A stretch of 64,000 nt of DNA from Candidatus Helarchaeota archaeon (GTDB lineage Archaea > Asgardarchaeota > Lokiarchaeia > Helarchaeales > RDOG01), in assembly GCA_019058315.1 (NCBI GenBank), contig JAHPZH010000001.1:789169-853168 (forward strand). The letters are read 5' to 3'. Each line of letters opens with the position of its first letter. Within the stretch, counting starts at the first letter, position 1. Positions 20,301 through 27,205 of this stretch are shown in pieces. The notes under the pieces were generated by a model. That model saw only the letters and a list, made by a program, of their open reading frames with translations. It had not been told where the DNA came from and made no database searches. Position numbers and translations under genes: made by a program.

Positions 20301-22070
20301 ATTACTTACAGAATCATTGAAATTGAATATTGCTGTGTAATTACCTACAGGAGCATTATCTAAAGAATTATTATATGAAAACAAAGTGGAATCGTTAGAT
20401 CTAAAGAGATTTTCGTTTGGATCATATATTAATAATTGTGTGTTTCCGCTAACGCTAGTAGAAACTGTTGTATTTAAGATATCAGATATCCTAAAATCGC
20501 TTTTTTGGATAGTTTCATTATAAAAGGCTATTCCAGTGAGAGGATTTGGTGCACTCGTCTTAATCTGCCAAAAACCATCTGGTGCTTGTGAAATGGGGGG
20601 AACTGTAATATTCAGGAAACCTGCAGTAGAATTATCAACTGCTGGATCATTGATTACATTAACGTTAGGATTTTGTGGTTCTGATACCCAAGTAACCACC
20701 CAATTTGTTGGGAATGATGTGTAAAAGTTTGATTCGGTATAACCCGTTGGAACTGAAATGTAGGCATAAAAATCATATACAATATCTGAAGATTGTTCTG
20801 AATCAATTGAAAAAGATATTCCTTGTGAAGCTGTATTTCTTTCATATAATGAAGAATCATTTCTATATGCATTAGCGGTAAGATTTGTCCTTAATTCAAT
20901 TGTAGAACCAGTAGCGGCTAAATTCTCACTAAAGGTTGCTGTAATTGGAGAAGATGTCCAAGAACCAATTTCAGTTACAGTTCCTGTTCCCCATCCCGTG
21001 TTAACTACATTATTTCCATTCATTTCTAAATCAATTTGAGTTGGTTGCACTTCGGATTTTATTACAAGTCTAAAATTATCAATCCATAATTGTTGATATT
21101 CAATATCTGTAAATCCTGAACTATATCTTGCGTCAGTTGAAGTATAAGTTAAGCCAAATTCGATGTCTACATTTCCGTTAATTGGATCTGAAAATACATC
21201 CGAACTATTACTCCAAACACCTAAAGGAATAGATCTTGAATGCCAAGTAGAATATCCCCAATTTTTTATATTATACGTCCCTTCAGCGTATACATTTTGT
21301 CCATTAATTGCAATATAAAATATCCATGAATTAAAATCTGCTAAATGATCAGTATATAAATCAAATTCAACAGCAGCATCAATAACAGTTCCCCTCGGAA
21401 CATTAACCGTTTGAGACCACCAGCAGCTATCACCTTCGTTATAACCATAATAACCAGCACTAAGATCACCATCCATTCTTAACTCAACCCGTTCATTTGG
21501 ATTTCCTCCTGTTAACAAATAATTTCCACTCATTGGATTTACATAAGGTCGAGCCACAGGAACATTATCGAGTACTGTAAAAGCCCAATTTGTCACAAAA
21601 GAATCATCATCATCCCCTGGATTATATCCATTTGTTGATCCAGTTAATGAAAAATCACCATTTGAAGCCCAATCACGATCATCCCAAAGATCATATACTA
21701 CTGATGTGATTTGGGTTGCTTCCCAATTAGCTCCCAAAATTATTTGCGCATTTGCTGATGCTCCCTCTGCAAATTGTAAATATTGATCAGGATTTGTACT
21801 AGAAGCATTCTGTACTATTAACCTTGATTGACCTACACCAGAATATTCTTTCGCGATGGCAGCAGTTTCTAAATCGAGTGAATTATCATTTGGATCTTTA
21901 AAAATATCATAAATATTTGAAGGTACAGGTGGAAGCAAAGATCCTCCAAAAATATCTGAATTATAATTAGTAAAATTAGGAATAAGTGATGAAATATAAG
22001 GAAGTGTAGTCGCAAAAATTATTGAGAAAAGTAGAGCAGGTATTAATAACCTAGATTTTCGCCTCATCAT
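11319..22070 (-). CDS. Giant (3583-residue) Ig-repeat surface protein with helical cytosolic tail
   Basis: N-terminal signal helix (LLIPALLFSIIFATTLPYIS) follows a basic MMRRKSR. The first ~350 residues contain a lectin-like or jelly-roll beta domain, then about 20 Ig-like modules of ~100 residues, many beginning with a LLYTPPGQIPYGSNATI-type strand and ending in ITIR. The ectodomain is saturated with N-x-S/T sequons. A six-module block is duplicated (see the repeat feature). A membrane helix (WAFIIGMIGLAAAVGFFAYR) near residue 3260 is followed by ~310 cytosolic residues, mostly helical, with two copies of an IP.LS.E.RK....I..L.P..QR motif. The architecture fits a filamentous S-layer or adhesin-like protein with an inward docking tail. 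The start ATG follows GAGG at proper spacing. One uninterrupted 10.7-kb frame argues that it is expressed and selected. The family is not one I can name. Confidence 0.88.
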   Translation of the reverse strand: MMRRKSRLLIPALLFSIIFATTLPYISSLIPNFTNYNSDIFGGSLLPPVPSNIYDIFKDPNDNSLDLETAAIAKEYSGVGQSRLIVQNASSTNPDQYLQFAEGASANAQIILGANWEATQITSVVYDLWDDRDWASNGDFSLTGSTNGYNPGDDDDSFVTNWAFTVLDNVPVARPYVNPMSGNYLLTGGNPNERVELRMDGDLSAGYYGYNEGDSCWWSQTVNVPRGTVIDAAVEFDLYTDHLADFNSWIFYIAINGQNVYAEGTYNIKNWGYSTWHSRSIPLGVWSNSSDVFSDPINGNVDIEFGLTYTSTDARYSSGFTDIEYQQLWIDNFRLVIKSEVQPTQIDLEMNGNNVVNTGWGTGTVTEIGSWTSSPITATFSENLAATGSTIELRTNLTANAYRNDSSLYERNTASQGISFSIDSEQSSDIVYDFYAYISVPTGYTESNFYTSFPTNWVVTWVSEPQNPNVNVINDPAVDNSTAGFLNITVPPISQAPDGFWQIKTSAPNPLTGIAFYNETIQKSDFRISDILNTTVSTSVSGNTQLLIYDPNENLFRSNDSTLFSYNNSLDNAPVGNYTAIFNFNDSVSNPLVVGQKIGYFTVTHGSRLITSDNYLKEYLAGEKIDITVYYDDTESGFGDIDNANVTFVINDWNGLGSDAVYQTGDPEVATSAGKYILSVPTDPSYIGSYMVDIYASKTYYDSKTNLSAFNVLVLEDMTLSFSDVPVTPYGDNSTITIQAENSTGPLIGAIISTNASLNIINTSEVNGTYTIDIETDALSQGNYLVQINVNKSFHYNRSLLIPLTIRNITSDFTYDPPGQEYWSDTVNATITFYYLDLDHGGAGIDGATITLTDWTDSGGVGYNFVDPINYTVYELGSGVYEAHFKMDNLTDQSPNNKYTFNFSASRPNFRTRELYKINLTIISTNTRLDSPEYPASIIPQGPYNITIEYWDLDNVILIENNTPANPVIIQWAWDNSTLNGTSTLIQKASNDSWFLEIDTTGFDINIKYNLTVKASKAHYDPAEMNITIGLRQNIAAIGVTNPPPTVWGESVSFYASYTDQAGNSLVDNATIDLYWFNDTSSSWELFRAGYYINDTSQSIPELNTVGVDVNFTVNTSAYGIPSQGYHRLNVTMDAPNYDRRSAQVRLYVRPVDAQLFYDVPPVNPYGTNTTFHVTYQDTYHYQLINSSNTVISVNIDPLYYSVTRDEPNGNYLIEINTTYWGTAGTFPIIVSANWSGSPYYENGSVQVLFTVRNGSTEILYIPPGSIAWGLNISALKIQFHETDNDTYPDILAPDATVYLNGTDIAYVAITGPGLDNYYSIENINTSTLAIGTHRLNITIVKTHFDPAERIIPITIRTHNTELLYTPPGQIPYGSNATIRIWYHDLDLDNYPIMDMASSLLINGSSISYGSTSRVGNSYYIYDIKMDNQPLGNHVLNITVTNSSDLYDTATITTPITVRNISTSLSYTPPGIVPYSATENTTFDITYKDEFGVGIIDATVNLTLLYENGLPTTTKYIYNENWTYYYQGGGIYLIHVTIENLTAQDTTYTFQIDVNKTNYVSQSLFSVNMTIRSTYTLLYSPQQPSSIIPLGEYNITIFYEDREAGVRISNETTEPYHVNMTFNWDNSTLQGDSQLIQIGDTSPYWILSIDTTGYNISLTYVVTITANKTYYEHQEINITIQLRRNQPIMGIVPPEPTVWGENVTFNVTYTTLDGNYIPNTTVEIDWFKGPTQYYTVTDLLDGTYSINLDTSAKALPASGYYMVRVNCSEESGTYEQISQQFKLNIRAIDTQILYDAPQVTPYRGNVTFTIEYRDTFHDLPIINDANVSITLDLDIVTPGIQGTGYYNWSRVASDYAITINSTFWAQPGTYPFIIYANWSYALGPNEPYYANTSIQINLNIRNRSAQISYTPIGSEPWGKNISVVIDYYDIDSASYIPIPNNASVSLLINGTPTTFDYVIQSSSWTITNINTSRLTIGDYLMSITINNTHYSDATLDIPFTIRQHGVELLYTPPGQIPWGNNISALEITFHDTDLNSYPLIDMNNNTVMQINGTSIAHGIVTFSSNVYTIHDIDTEGLDIGVHTLNITVDNSSYNKKSIFIDIQVRSRRVLLTGIRPNPTAFGNNVTFTVELKDIDDPAEPGLNFTLSEMEIHLLNDTSYDWIPTLATWTYGPIAGEYIITFNTFNLDGIDDYNFTVQINYTIAQHYENASLDTVITTRERNTLITYDSPATTYYGNNVTIRLYYQDLDGVAGPQLIFDGIVSVFQPGVYDNSQPGLYLVTVNTSEFITQDKLDVHQVNVSISYSGKPFFKNASVNVSIVCRKIETYRDVYIQKGVIEGESVSGYPWGPPGVNITIEYIGYEGIYDDLPINNSNIQIALPAPYNNPANYKIYGMNALGQWEERTNSTSGIFKLFLDGSVPENNIPYRFNITLFNSSDPDEPYKNQSFTFTISFRKPVTNVILFYESYVPWGTNITFNVLYWNVEQGSNITGATIDPLVTLIEDPATGDVWDSSNWTAEFGDFMGNISDFSDGIEGYIVTMNTSWVPRNLKFYWRISANKTEVAESFSQAYVIIRDIRIELEIVVSQYEIKTDIVSHFNFTIKLYDLDAGRIPIAYGSSDPRYENVTFWMFDFASGGSNYTNWGRNFQYGDFEVYYNPIGENYTFKFNIDINVSDSYIIYIRANGSHLGGPQIGEEYAEDSRPIILTIKNHHTNITINPDELYNGEKLFPQVPELTNIYSNNTIIYGEDINVSAFWYDLNSSEYISGPYNESGIETWPIYNISSSSPFAGRINLRDLVTIHNLYLDDIYPSYKNISYKGIFLFEIKTSILKDYYPFEDLVNGGPFGNGTYNLTINIHYDFANAPIIYLHTNITFWLHVLPVNTTLGVHAYKLHSVTGQAELEIPTPVIPFGAPGSFYYFTIEFNYTEPGQTIEYIETYSLKWWNIILSRWEYWEPGKVQYSPNLPQHILKIYTDTIHTENSTLFPWNSTGYKNVTLQIEFNKTNYIRQIFNTSIFLRKHNTELIWVDQFGALTTLENTTKYFNPSFNIYFRFKDLDNEFPTQAYYSGSELYIRYANISFTGWPSELATISETATPGIYLLSIISKRDAGSYNITIFANDTSPLEYRNNSVTVLSLQILQANVEFSIVPSSLASFEFDLIDLTATFVDEYGNPIDTASVQVFIVGVTPTWRPLIPIGGGIYKAQIVGWGLKPGIYIMHIMADPNNDNYATFEGTIQIPIFVQSFTTHWAFIIGMIGLAAAVGFFAYRQIKWWLFTPYAVKQIVRTKKIIKKQKELSPDPTVRDRKEIFADHYADDWASLSLKPHTMVSTEVVEFAKELSDIRRTRVTTTEAKSLMLNLQAQPDLQAADGYLEKLMIPPEARRTLLTIAGLIKYKRPEVLDFTLLLSEIKGRTYTYDDGEKIYNKLKTLKPSDADSYLWNTHLISVEDRIRLLDTIGISTDKLKKKRRKALQPMSNKEIKAELRTIPSLSVESRKEFFEQIKVLTPKDQRKFISNLRAKQEKRIEKKRVKEAEKPKGLTAEQIDQELKSIPGLSDEDRKMIRDSILLLDPDEQRTTIDDLKKQYTKK
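15745..19645 (-). repeat. Two tandem ~1.95-kb blocks of six Ig-like modules
   Basis: Inside the giant surface gene, the module order PPGQ/PPGI, then PASIIP.G.YNITI, then PP.PTVWGE.V.F, then YD.P.V.PY..N.TF, then YIPPGSIAWG or YTPIGSEPWG, then LLYTPPGQIP(Y/W)G occurs twice. The first block is about 17695-19645, the second about 15745-17690. Corresponding modules resemble each other more than their neighbours, as expected from one duplication of a six-module unit. Boundaries are approximate. Confidence 0.65.
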
Positions 22071-22372
22071 TAAAAACCTCTAATATTTTATCGTTTTGCC
22101 GACAAAAACAAAATCTTAGTGAAGAATAATTGATTGGTTAAAATTTCAATATAATACTACTTTAATAGATTAGATTTTCTTGATATATATATTTTTAGAT
22201 GAATTGTTGAAAATTTGAGGTATAATTAAAATAAAAAAAAATGGTACATTTGTTTCTCCTATCAAAATTTTAGTTTAAATAGAAAATATGAGGTTAATTG
22301 GAAAATATTGTAAAAAAACTTTCATTAATATTTTCTAATTTATAATTGATTTTATTTTTTTCTAAATTAAAG
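22071..22372. other. 302-bp spacer with no gene seen
   Basis: AT-rich, with several A- and T-runs (for example around 22233-22241). It should hold the promoter of the giant surface gene, but no single TATA box stands out. I see no coding frame or RNA structure. Confidence 0.4.
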
Positions 22373-22954
22373 TTATTCTTTTTTCTCTTCTTGTTTATCT
22401 TTTTCCTCTTCTTTTTTCTCTTCCTCTTCAGTTAAAATTTTTTGAATTTTTTCTCTATCTTCTGGTGAAAGTTTCTTCATTGCGTCCTCTGATTGTTTTT
22501 GAAAAAACTGTAGAAATAGAAATTGCAATATTGGTAGTGTTGCTAAAGTCTCAACACGGCTTTTATAATCCATTTGGGCTCTATCTCTAATTTCTTTTAA
22601 ACCCTCCTTAGTCATCGATCCTTTCCCTAAACCTTCACATTTTTTAAAACTAACAATATAATTTGAACCATTATATTCTAAGGGAATAGTTGAACAATTG
22701 ATTGGCTTTGAATACTCGATGAGACACTGATTTTCCACAAGCAAAGGGCAAGTACCATCTTCTTTTGGTTTAATAGTTATTACTAAAGCATTATCTTGAT
22801 CTGTAATTTCTAAAAATGGAAACACTCTATTTAAAGTTTGATCTTTAACCCACCTATCAATATCTTTATAATAAATTTGGAATCGTTTTCTATTTTTTAA
22901 ATTACAACATTTCCGACATTCTTGACATTCAAAAACAAACTTTGGTTTAGCCAT
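22373..22954 (-). CDS. YkgJ-type cysteine-cluster protein with acidic/lysine tail
   Basis: 193 residues. FECQECRKCC near the N-terminus plus CPLLVENQCLIEYSKPINC and a later KKCEG match the YkgJ/UPF0153 cysteine-cluster family, likely a zinc or Fe-S binder. The last ~30 residues are almost all Glu and Lys, a charged helix. Just before it is KKLSPEDREKIQKILTEEE, which resembles the L.P..(Q/E)R motif found in the cytosolic tails of the two large surface proteins nearby. The gene lies upstream of the giant surface gene on the same strand. The reaction is unknown. The family call is good; any link to the surface proteins is only inferred from position and this short motif. Confidence 0.8.
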   Translation of the reverse strand: MAKPKFVFECQECRKCCNLKNRKRFQIYYKDIDRWVKDQTLNRVFPFLEITDQDNALVITIKPKEDGTCPLLVENQCLIEYSKPINCSTIPLEYNGSNYIVSFKKCEGLGKGSMTKEGLKEIRDRAQMDYKSRVETLATLPILQFLFLQFFQKQSEDAMKKLSPEDREKIQKILTEEEEKKEEEKDKQEEKKE

Positions 22955-23078
22955 ATTGACACCCTTAATAATAATTTGACCTATTTACCAAGAATGAATT
23001 TTTTTTGAAAAATTTTTCTATGTTAATAAAACTTGAATAAGCCATTTAAAATCTATAAATAATCTTTTAAAATGTCTT

Positions 23079-23672
23079 TTAAGGCTTTATAAAATAAAAA
23101 ATTGTTCTAGGTCCTCTTTTTAAAGGAACTGACCATATCTTACTGAAGGACTCAACTGCTCTAATTAGTTCTGGATGGTCATTAGAAAAGTCATGACCAG
23201 CTAATACTCCATTTCGGTGTACTTTTGGCCACCAAGCTTTGAGATCTGTTGTAATGCTTAAATAATCATGAGATGCATCCAGAAATACGAGACTGCAACT
23301 TTTATCTTTAAAATAACTCACGGCCTCTTGACTATCCATCTCAAGCATTTTATATGGTATTTCCAATTTTTTTAAGTTTTTTCGGAATTGGATTGGGACC
23401 GGTTTACCATCATTTTCGTGTTGCTCTAATAATTCACGATATAATTTGGAATATTGATCTTTTGAACCTTTCCAATTATCAATACACCACAATCTCTGTG
23501 GTTTTCCGATCAATACAGAAGCAAGATATGATGTAGAAAGACCCTTCCAACAACCAATCTCAACTATCCAACCATTTGAAAGTTTTTTAACTTGTTCTTG
23601 ATACCACTTTCCTTCCTCTGGATGGAACCATCCTTCTATTCTAACTCTTGTTTTTTTATTATTCAGTTTCAT
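23079..23672 (-). CDS. Class I SAM-dependent methyltransferase (Methyltransf_24-like)
   Basis: 197 residues. Motif I is VEIGCWKGLSTSYLASVL, followed by LWCIDNWKGS (acidic residue that binds the SAM ribose), LVFLDASHDYLSITTDLKAW (motif IV region) and GVLAGHDFSN. The V(F/L)(L/I)D..H.Y...D...W pattern with GHD is typical of class I methyltransferases found in glycan and O-methylation loci. The substrate is unknown; a sugar or surface glycan is plausible given the many glycosylatable surface proteins around, but this is a guess. The start ATG is 17 bp after the end of the upstream 7TM gene on the same strand, so the two probably share a transcript. Confidence 0.85.
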   Translation of the reverse strand: MKLNNKKTRVRIEGWFHPEEGKWYQEQVKKLSNGWIVEIGCWKGLSTSYLASVLIGKPQRLWCIDNWKGSKDQYSKLYRELLEQHENDGKPVPIQFRKNLKKLEIPYKMLEMDSQEAVSYFKDKSCSLVFLDASHDYLSITTDLKAWWPKVHRNGVLAGHDFSNDHPELIRAVESFSKIWSVPLKRGPRTIFYFIKP

Positions 23673-23689
23673 AATTGATATTCCAATTT

Positions 23690-24751
23690 CTAATTTACAA
23701 ATATTTCATCCACAAAAGATTTAATTTTTTTGAATGGAGTAATATTTCCATGGAAATCTTCTAATTCAGTACTAAAATGCTCTTCTACTTCTTTTACAAT
23801 TTTTCTTAAGTTATCTCTTAAAAAAATATGATTTTTTTCTGTAACTAACGCTACACTAACATATTTTCCATGTTCTAGAAGGATAAATCTTCCTTTTTGT
23901 ATTAAGATATCCAATTCAGTTTCAGTTTTAGTGACTTCTTGTATCAAGGCGGAAATTCCAGTTAAACCTCCCGCAACCAAATTGGCTGAAACATTGGCCT
24001 CTGCTTTAAAAGCTTGATCATAAATTGAACCACCATCCGAAGTGTAGAAATAAATATGATGTAAATTTCTGAATGAGGGGATAAAATATAATTTAGGTTG
24101 GACTTGAAAAGCAATTGTCATTAATAAAGCACCAATCCCTTGAAATACTAAATGGATTCCAGGGAGTATTTGAACTATAACACTTACTGCGCTAATTGGA
24201 CTTAAAATTGAGAGACATATTGCACCTATTAGATTTAAACTGGAAATTTTTTTCAAATTATCTGGAGTATAGTAAAAGATTTTTACAACATAGTAAAGAA
24301 AGAAGCTTATACTTACTAAATAGGCTAACATAGTTGTGAATAAAAAATTCCCGGTCCAAGTGAGTCCAATTTCTCCAGAGGGGAAATGAAATATTCTCGT
24401 TGCATTTGGATCAAATGAAAATACAACAACTGCAGAGGATAGTGCGGTTAGCAGCAGTAGAAAAGTTGGATTAATTGATTCTTTAAAAATATAAATTAAA
24501 AATATTATATAGCAAAAAATGAATGCAATAATGGTATATACGGTTAAAATAAAAAGTAAACTTGATAAAAACAATTTAGATAATGCAAGTAATATACAGT
24601 CCATTACCATAAAAAAATAGGCTAGTGTCATGAAAAAAACACAATGATTTCTCATTTTATTATATTGGTTAAGTGCTATTAAAAATCCAATAACGGTAGG
24701 AATTAGCGAGATTAATGAGATTGTAACTTCTAGTGTCCAATTTAAAGTCAA
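23690..24751 (-). CDS. Seven-helix membrane protein with C-terminal longin/roadblock-like domain
   Basis: 353 residues. About seven hydrophobic helices fill residues 1-220, with no transporter motif. The cytosolic C-terminal ~125 residues run strand-hairpin (HIYFYTSDGGSIYDQAF), helix (NLVAGGLTGISALIQEV), three strands (ELDILIQKGRFILLEHGKYV, then VALVTEKN) and a final amphipathic helix. That order is the longin/roadblock-type layout common in Asgard proteins that contact small GTPases. I therefore suggest a membrane platform or receptor for a GTPase module; this is inferred from predicted topology only. The start is TTG: the in-frame stop lies just upstream and GGGTGAT is 6-8 nt before it, a strong ribosome binding site. 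The neighbouring HDAC-like gene is divergent. Confidence 0.72.
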   Translation of the reverse strand: MTLNWTLEVTISLISLIPTVIGFLIALNQYNKMRNHCVFFMTLAYFFMVMDCILLALSKLFLSSLLFILTVYTIIAFIFCYIIFLIYIFKESINPTFLLLLTALSSAVVVFSFDPNATRIFHFPSGEIGLTWTGNFLFTTMLAYLVSISFFLYYVVKIFYYTPDNLKKISSLNLIGAICLSILSPISAVSVIVQILPGIHLVFQGIGALLMTIAFQVQPKLYFIPSFRNLHHIYFYTSDGGSIYDQAFKAEANVSANLVAGGLTGISALIQEVTKTETELDILIQKGRFILLEHGKYVSVALVTEKNHIFLRDNLRKIVKEVEEHFSTELEDFHGNITPFKKIKSFVDEIFVN

Positions 24752-24830
24752 TAAATATCACCCAACAGTTAAAGATTATTGTATTTTAACATATTATTGT
24801 TTTTTAATTTAGGTTATTAATAAATAAATC

Positions 24831-25598
24831 ATGAAAATAATATTCCATGAAAAATTTTTGAAAAATTATACGAGTGATCCTGCAGCATCGGAAGGTAGAC
24901 TAGAACCAATAATAAAAGAACTGAAAAAGCATAAAGATTATGAATTTGTAACTCCTAATCCTGCGACTAATGATGATATTCTTTTAGCACATACTAAAGA
25001 TCACCTTCAACGAATAAAGAATTCACCTATAATTTATGAGGTTGCACTTTTATCAGCAGGAGGGGCAATAAAAGCTGCTGAAATGGCTTTTCAAGGAATA
25101 CCTACTTTTGGCTGCATACGTCCACCAGGTCATCACGCATCTGCTAATAGCTGCTGGGGATTTTGTTTCTTCAATAATATAAGCGTTTCACTATTAAAAT
25201 TGAATGAGCAAAAGAAAATAAAAAGCGCATTTGTGCTAGATTTTGATCTTCATACGGGGGATGGTGTAATTAATATCCTTAAAGAAAAACAGAATAAACT
25301 TAAAACAAAAATTTTAAACCCAACCAGTCATTCTGAATCTGATTATTTGGAAGAAATCGCTAATAAATTTAATGAAATTGGTGAATTTGATATTATTGTC
25401 GCAGCTGCAGGATTTGATGAATATATATTAGATTGGGGTGGGAAATTATCCACAAATGCTTATAAAAAAATTGGAAAATTAATGAGAGATTTTTCTGAAG
25501 ATAAATGCAAAGGAAGACGTTATGCTCTACTAGAAGGGGGTTATTATTTTGAAGATCTTGGGAAAAATATTTTTTCATTTTGTGAGGGTTTTAAATAA
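24831..25598 (+). CDS. Histone deacetylase / acetylpolyamine amidohydrolase-family protein
   Basis: 255 residues, short for the family. Zinc amidohydrolase hallmarks are present: RPPGHHASANSCWGFCFFNN (tandem catalytic histidines), FVLDFDLHTGDG (Asp and His zinc ligands), AAAGFDEY (third ligand Asp) and LEGGYYFEDL (catalytic tyrosine). The fold removes acetyl groups from lysine, polyamines or other amides in the cytoplasm. Residues absent relative to larger HDACs are mostly in loops that shape the substrate channel, so specificity is open. The ATG start at 24831 sits in AT-rich sequence, with a TATA-like stretch about 15-30 bp before it, consistent with a leaderless transcript. The gene is monocistronic. 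Confidence 0.9.
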   Translation: MKIIFHEKFLKNYTSDPAASEGRLEPIIKELKKHKDYEFVTPNPATNDDILLAHTKDHLQRIKNSPIIYEVALLSAGGAIKAAEMAFQGIPTFGCIRPPGHHASANSCWGFCFFNNISVSLLKLNEQKKIKSAFVLDFDLHTGDGVINILKEKQNKLKTKILNPTSHSESDYLEEIANKFNEIGEFDIIVAAAGFDEYILDWGGKLSTNAYKKIGKLMRDFSEDKCKGRRYALLEGGYYFEDLGKNIFSFCEGFK

Positions 25599-25813
25599 TA
25601 TAAAAGAATTTTTAGCAAGATATATCACAATACTGTCGAATTAGCATATAATCTTAATTTTTTTCATTTTTCAATAAGTCACTTTGGTTTAAATAACTTT
25701 ATTATAAATAAATGAATATAGTTTAGAAAAACTTACTCTAATTAACAATTATAAAAGCTTAAAATGAGATGATAATTTTATCTTCTGCATTTAATGATTT
25801 CGAATATTCTACT

Positions 25814-26155
25814 ATGGATTTTATAGACGATATAAGAAAAGAATTACAAAAATATGGCGAATTATTATCCAAAGTATTACCCAATAGAGTAAACAAGTAT
25901 AAGGATTATTGGCTATCTACACTATGTGGTTTTAGTAAGAAATATGTAAATACTCTTAAGAATCAATTGAAATCAGATTCTCATAAAAAATTATCTAATA
26001 AATCTTTAAACAATATCAAACAAAATATAATAGAAAAATTGGGAAAAAAAGCAAAAGTGTGTCTAGAAATAATCAAATCTTATGAGGAGAATAAGATAAA
26101 TACTCATATGTTTTTAGAAAATTTAAGTAAAGAATTGGGAAGGATTTCTGGCTAA
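25814..26155 (+). CDS. N-terminal fragment of a split homing endonuclease gene
   Basis: About 113 residues from the ATG at 25814 (an earlier ATG exists at 25769). Helical and basic, it contains the stretch FSKKYVNTLKNQLKSDSHKK then SLNNIKQNIIEKLGKKAKVC. It ends at a TAA (26153-26155). The next open frame, carrying LAGLIDADG motifs, is in the same frame 27 bp later and begins with a similar module, so I think this is the front part of one gene broken by a single stop codon. On its own it has no recognised function; the repeated helical module may bind DNA. Alternatively it is an independent small protein. Confidence 0.5.
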   Translation: MDFIDDIRKELQKYGELLSKVLPNRVNKYKDYWLSTLCGFSKKYVNTLKNQLKSDSHKKLSNKSLNNIKQNIIEKLGKKAKVCLEIIKSYEENKINTHMFLENLSKELGRISG

Positions 26156-26182
26156 ATTCCCGTAACCCTTGAAGAATTAGGT

Positions 26183-27121
26183 TTGTTTTTGGTAGGTTCA
26201 ACAAGATATTTTGCTGGTGTGTGGGAAAGAATAAATTCTCCAGACCATAAAAAATACAATCCAAATTATAAATTTTCACTTGAAAGACTGGAACAATTTA
26301 AGGAATCTATTACAATTATTTTAGGTACAAAAGCAAAAAAGAGCCTTCAATTGTTAAATAAATATAAAAAGGCTAATTCAGATTTAAAGGAGTATAAAAA
26401 TCAACAATATACTATTAAAAATCCAAATTTTTTTAAGAATTTAAATACAGCAGAACAATTATATTGGTTTGGGTTTCTTTGTGCAGATGGTTGGTTAGTT
26501 AGAGGGGATATTAAGAAATATTATAGGATAGGGATAGAACTTTCAAAAAAAGATAGGGATAGATTAGAACTATTTGGCAAATTAGTAGGATTTCCTTTAA
26601 ACCGTATTAAAGGGAGAGTAAAATATACAAAAGATACTTCTGGCAACCTTAATGCTAATAAAATGTCTTATATTGTGTTTGGATGTAAGCCAATGTTTAA
26701 AGATCTTATAAAATATGGATTAACCTACTCAAAATTGCAGCAATTACCTGCTATTATCAATAATTTTATTGATAAAGCAAAAATAGAATTATCTCAAGGT
26801 AAATTTACTTCTTATGAGATTGATTCATTCAAACTTTTAGATTCAAAACACTGGTATTATACTCCTTCAGGACGAGTAACTCTAGCTTGGTTACTTGGTT
26901 ATTATGATGGGGATGGTCATTATATGGGCGGTAAAAGTGCTACAATATCATCATCTAATGAATCATTATTAAAACAAATTAAAAATTCATTTATGATAAA
27001 AAATCCTGTTAGAAAATATAAATATTCCAAATCTCTTTCGCTTGGTCCCAAATTATTTGAAGCCATGATACTAAGTTATAAAAATAGCATGAAAAGAAAA
27101 CGACCTCCTGACCAAACATAA
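26183..27121 (+). CDS. LAGLIDADG homing endonuclease (front part cut off by a stop codon)
   Basis: 312 residues counted from a TTG; no ATG exists near the front. Two LAGLIDADG-type helices are visible: LYWFGFLCADGWL near residue 95 and LAWLLGYYDGDGHY near residue 238, each with the catalytic acidic residue, as in single-chain (monomeric) meganucleases that cut long asymmetric sites. The first ~80 residues carry a module (HKK...FSLERLEQFKESITIILG then TKAKKSLQLLNKY) similar to one in the preceding fragment. No intron or intein host is apparent: it sits between two intact genes, so it is free-standing. It may be inactive because of the upstream TAA. The family call rests on both motifs and their spacing. 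Confidence 0.75.
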   Translation: MFLVGSTRYFAGVWERINSPDHKKYNPNYKFSLERLEQFKESITIILGTKAKKSLQLLNKYKKANSDLKEYKNQQYTIKNPNFFKNLNTAEQLYWFGFLCADGWLVRGDIKKYYRIGIELSKKDRDRLELFGKLVGFPLNRIKGRVKYTKDTSGNLNANKMSYIVFGCKPMFKDLIKYGLTYSKLQQLPAIINNFIDKAKIELSQGKFTSYEIDSFKLLDSKHWYYTPSGRVTLAWLLGYYDGDGHYMGGKSATISSSNESLLKQIKNSFMIKNPVRKYKYSKSLSLGPKLFEAMILSYKNSMKRKRPPDQT

Positions 27122-27205
27122 AGAAAAATCAAAAATTATTTAAATTCTAATATAATATCTTCTCATTTTGCGAAGGATTCAAGTAAATTTATTAATATAA
27201 GATTT

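Noticed and set aside
26153..26155. Recoded stop (selenocysteine or pyrrolysine) in the homing endonuclease
   Set aside because: The codon is TAA, not TGA or TAG, so neither known recoding applies; a nonsense mutation is simpler.
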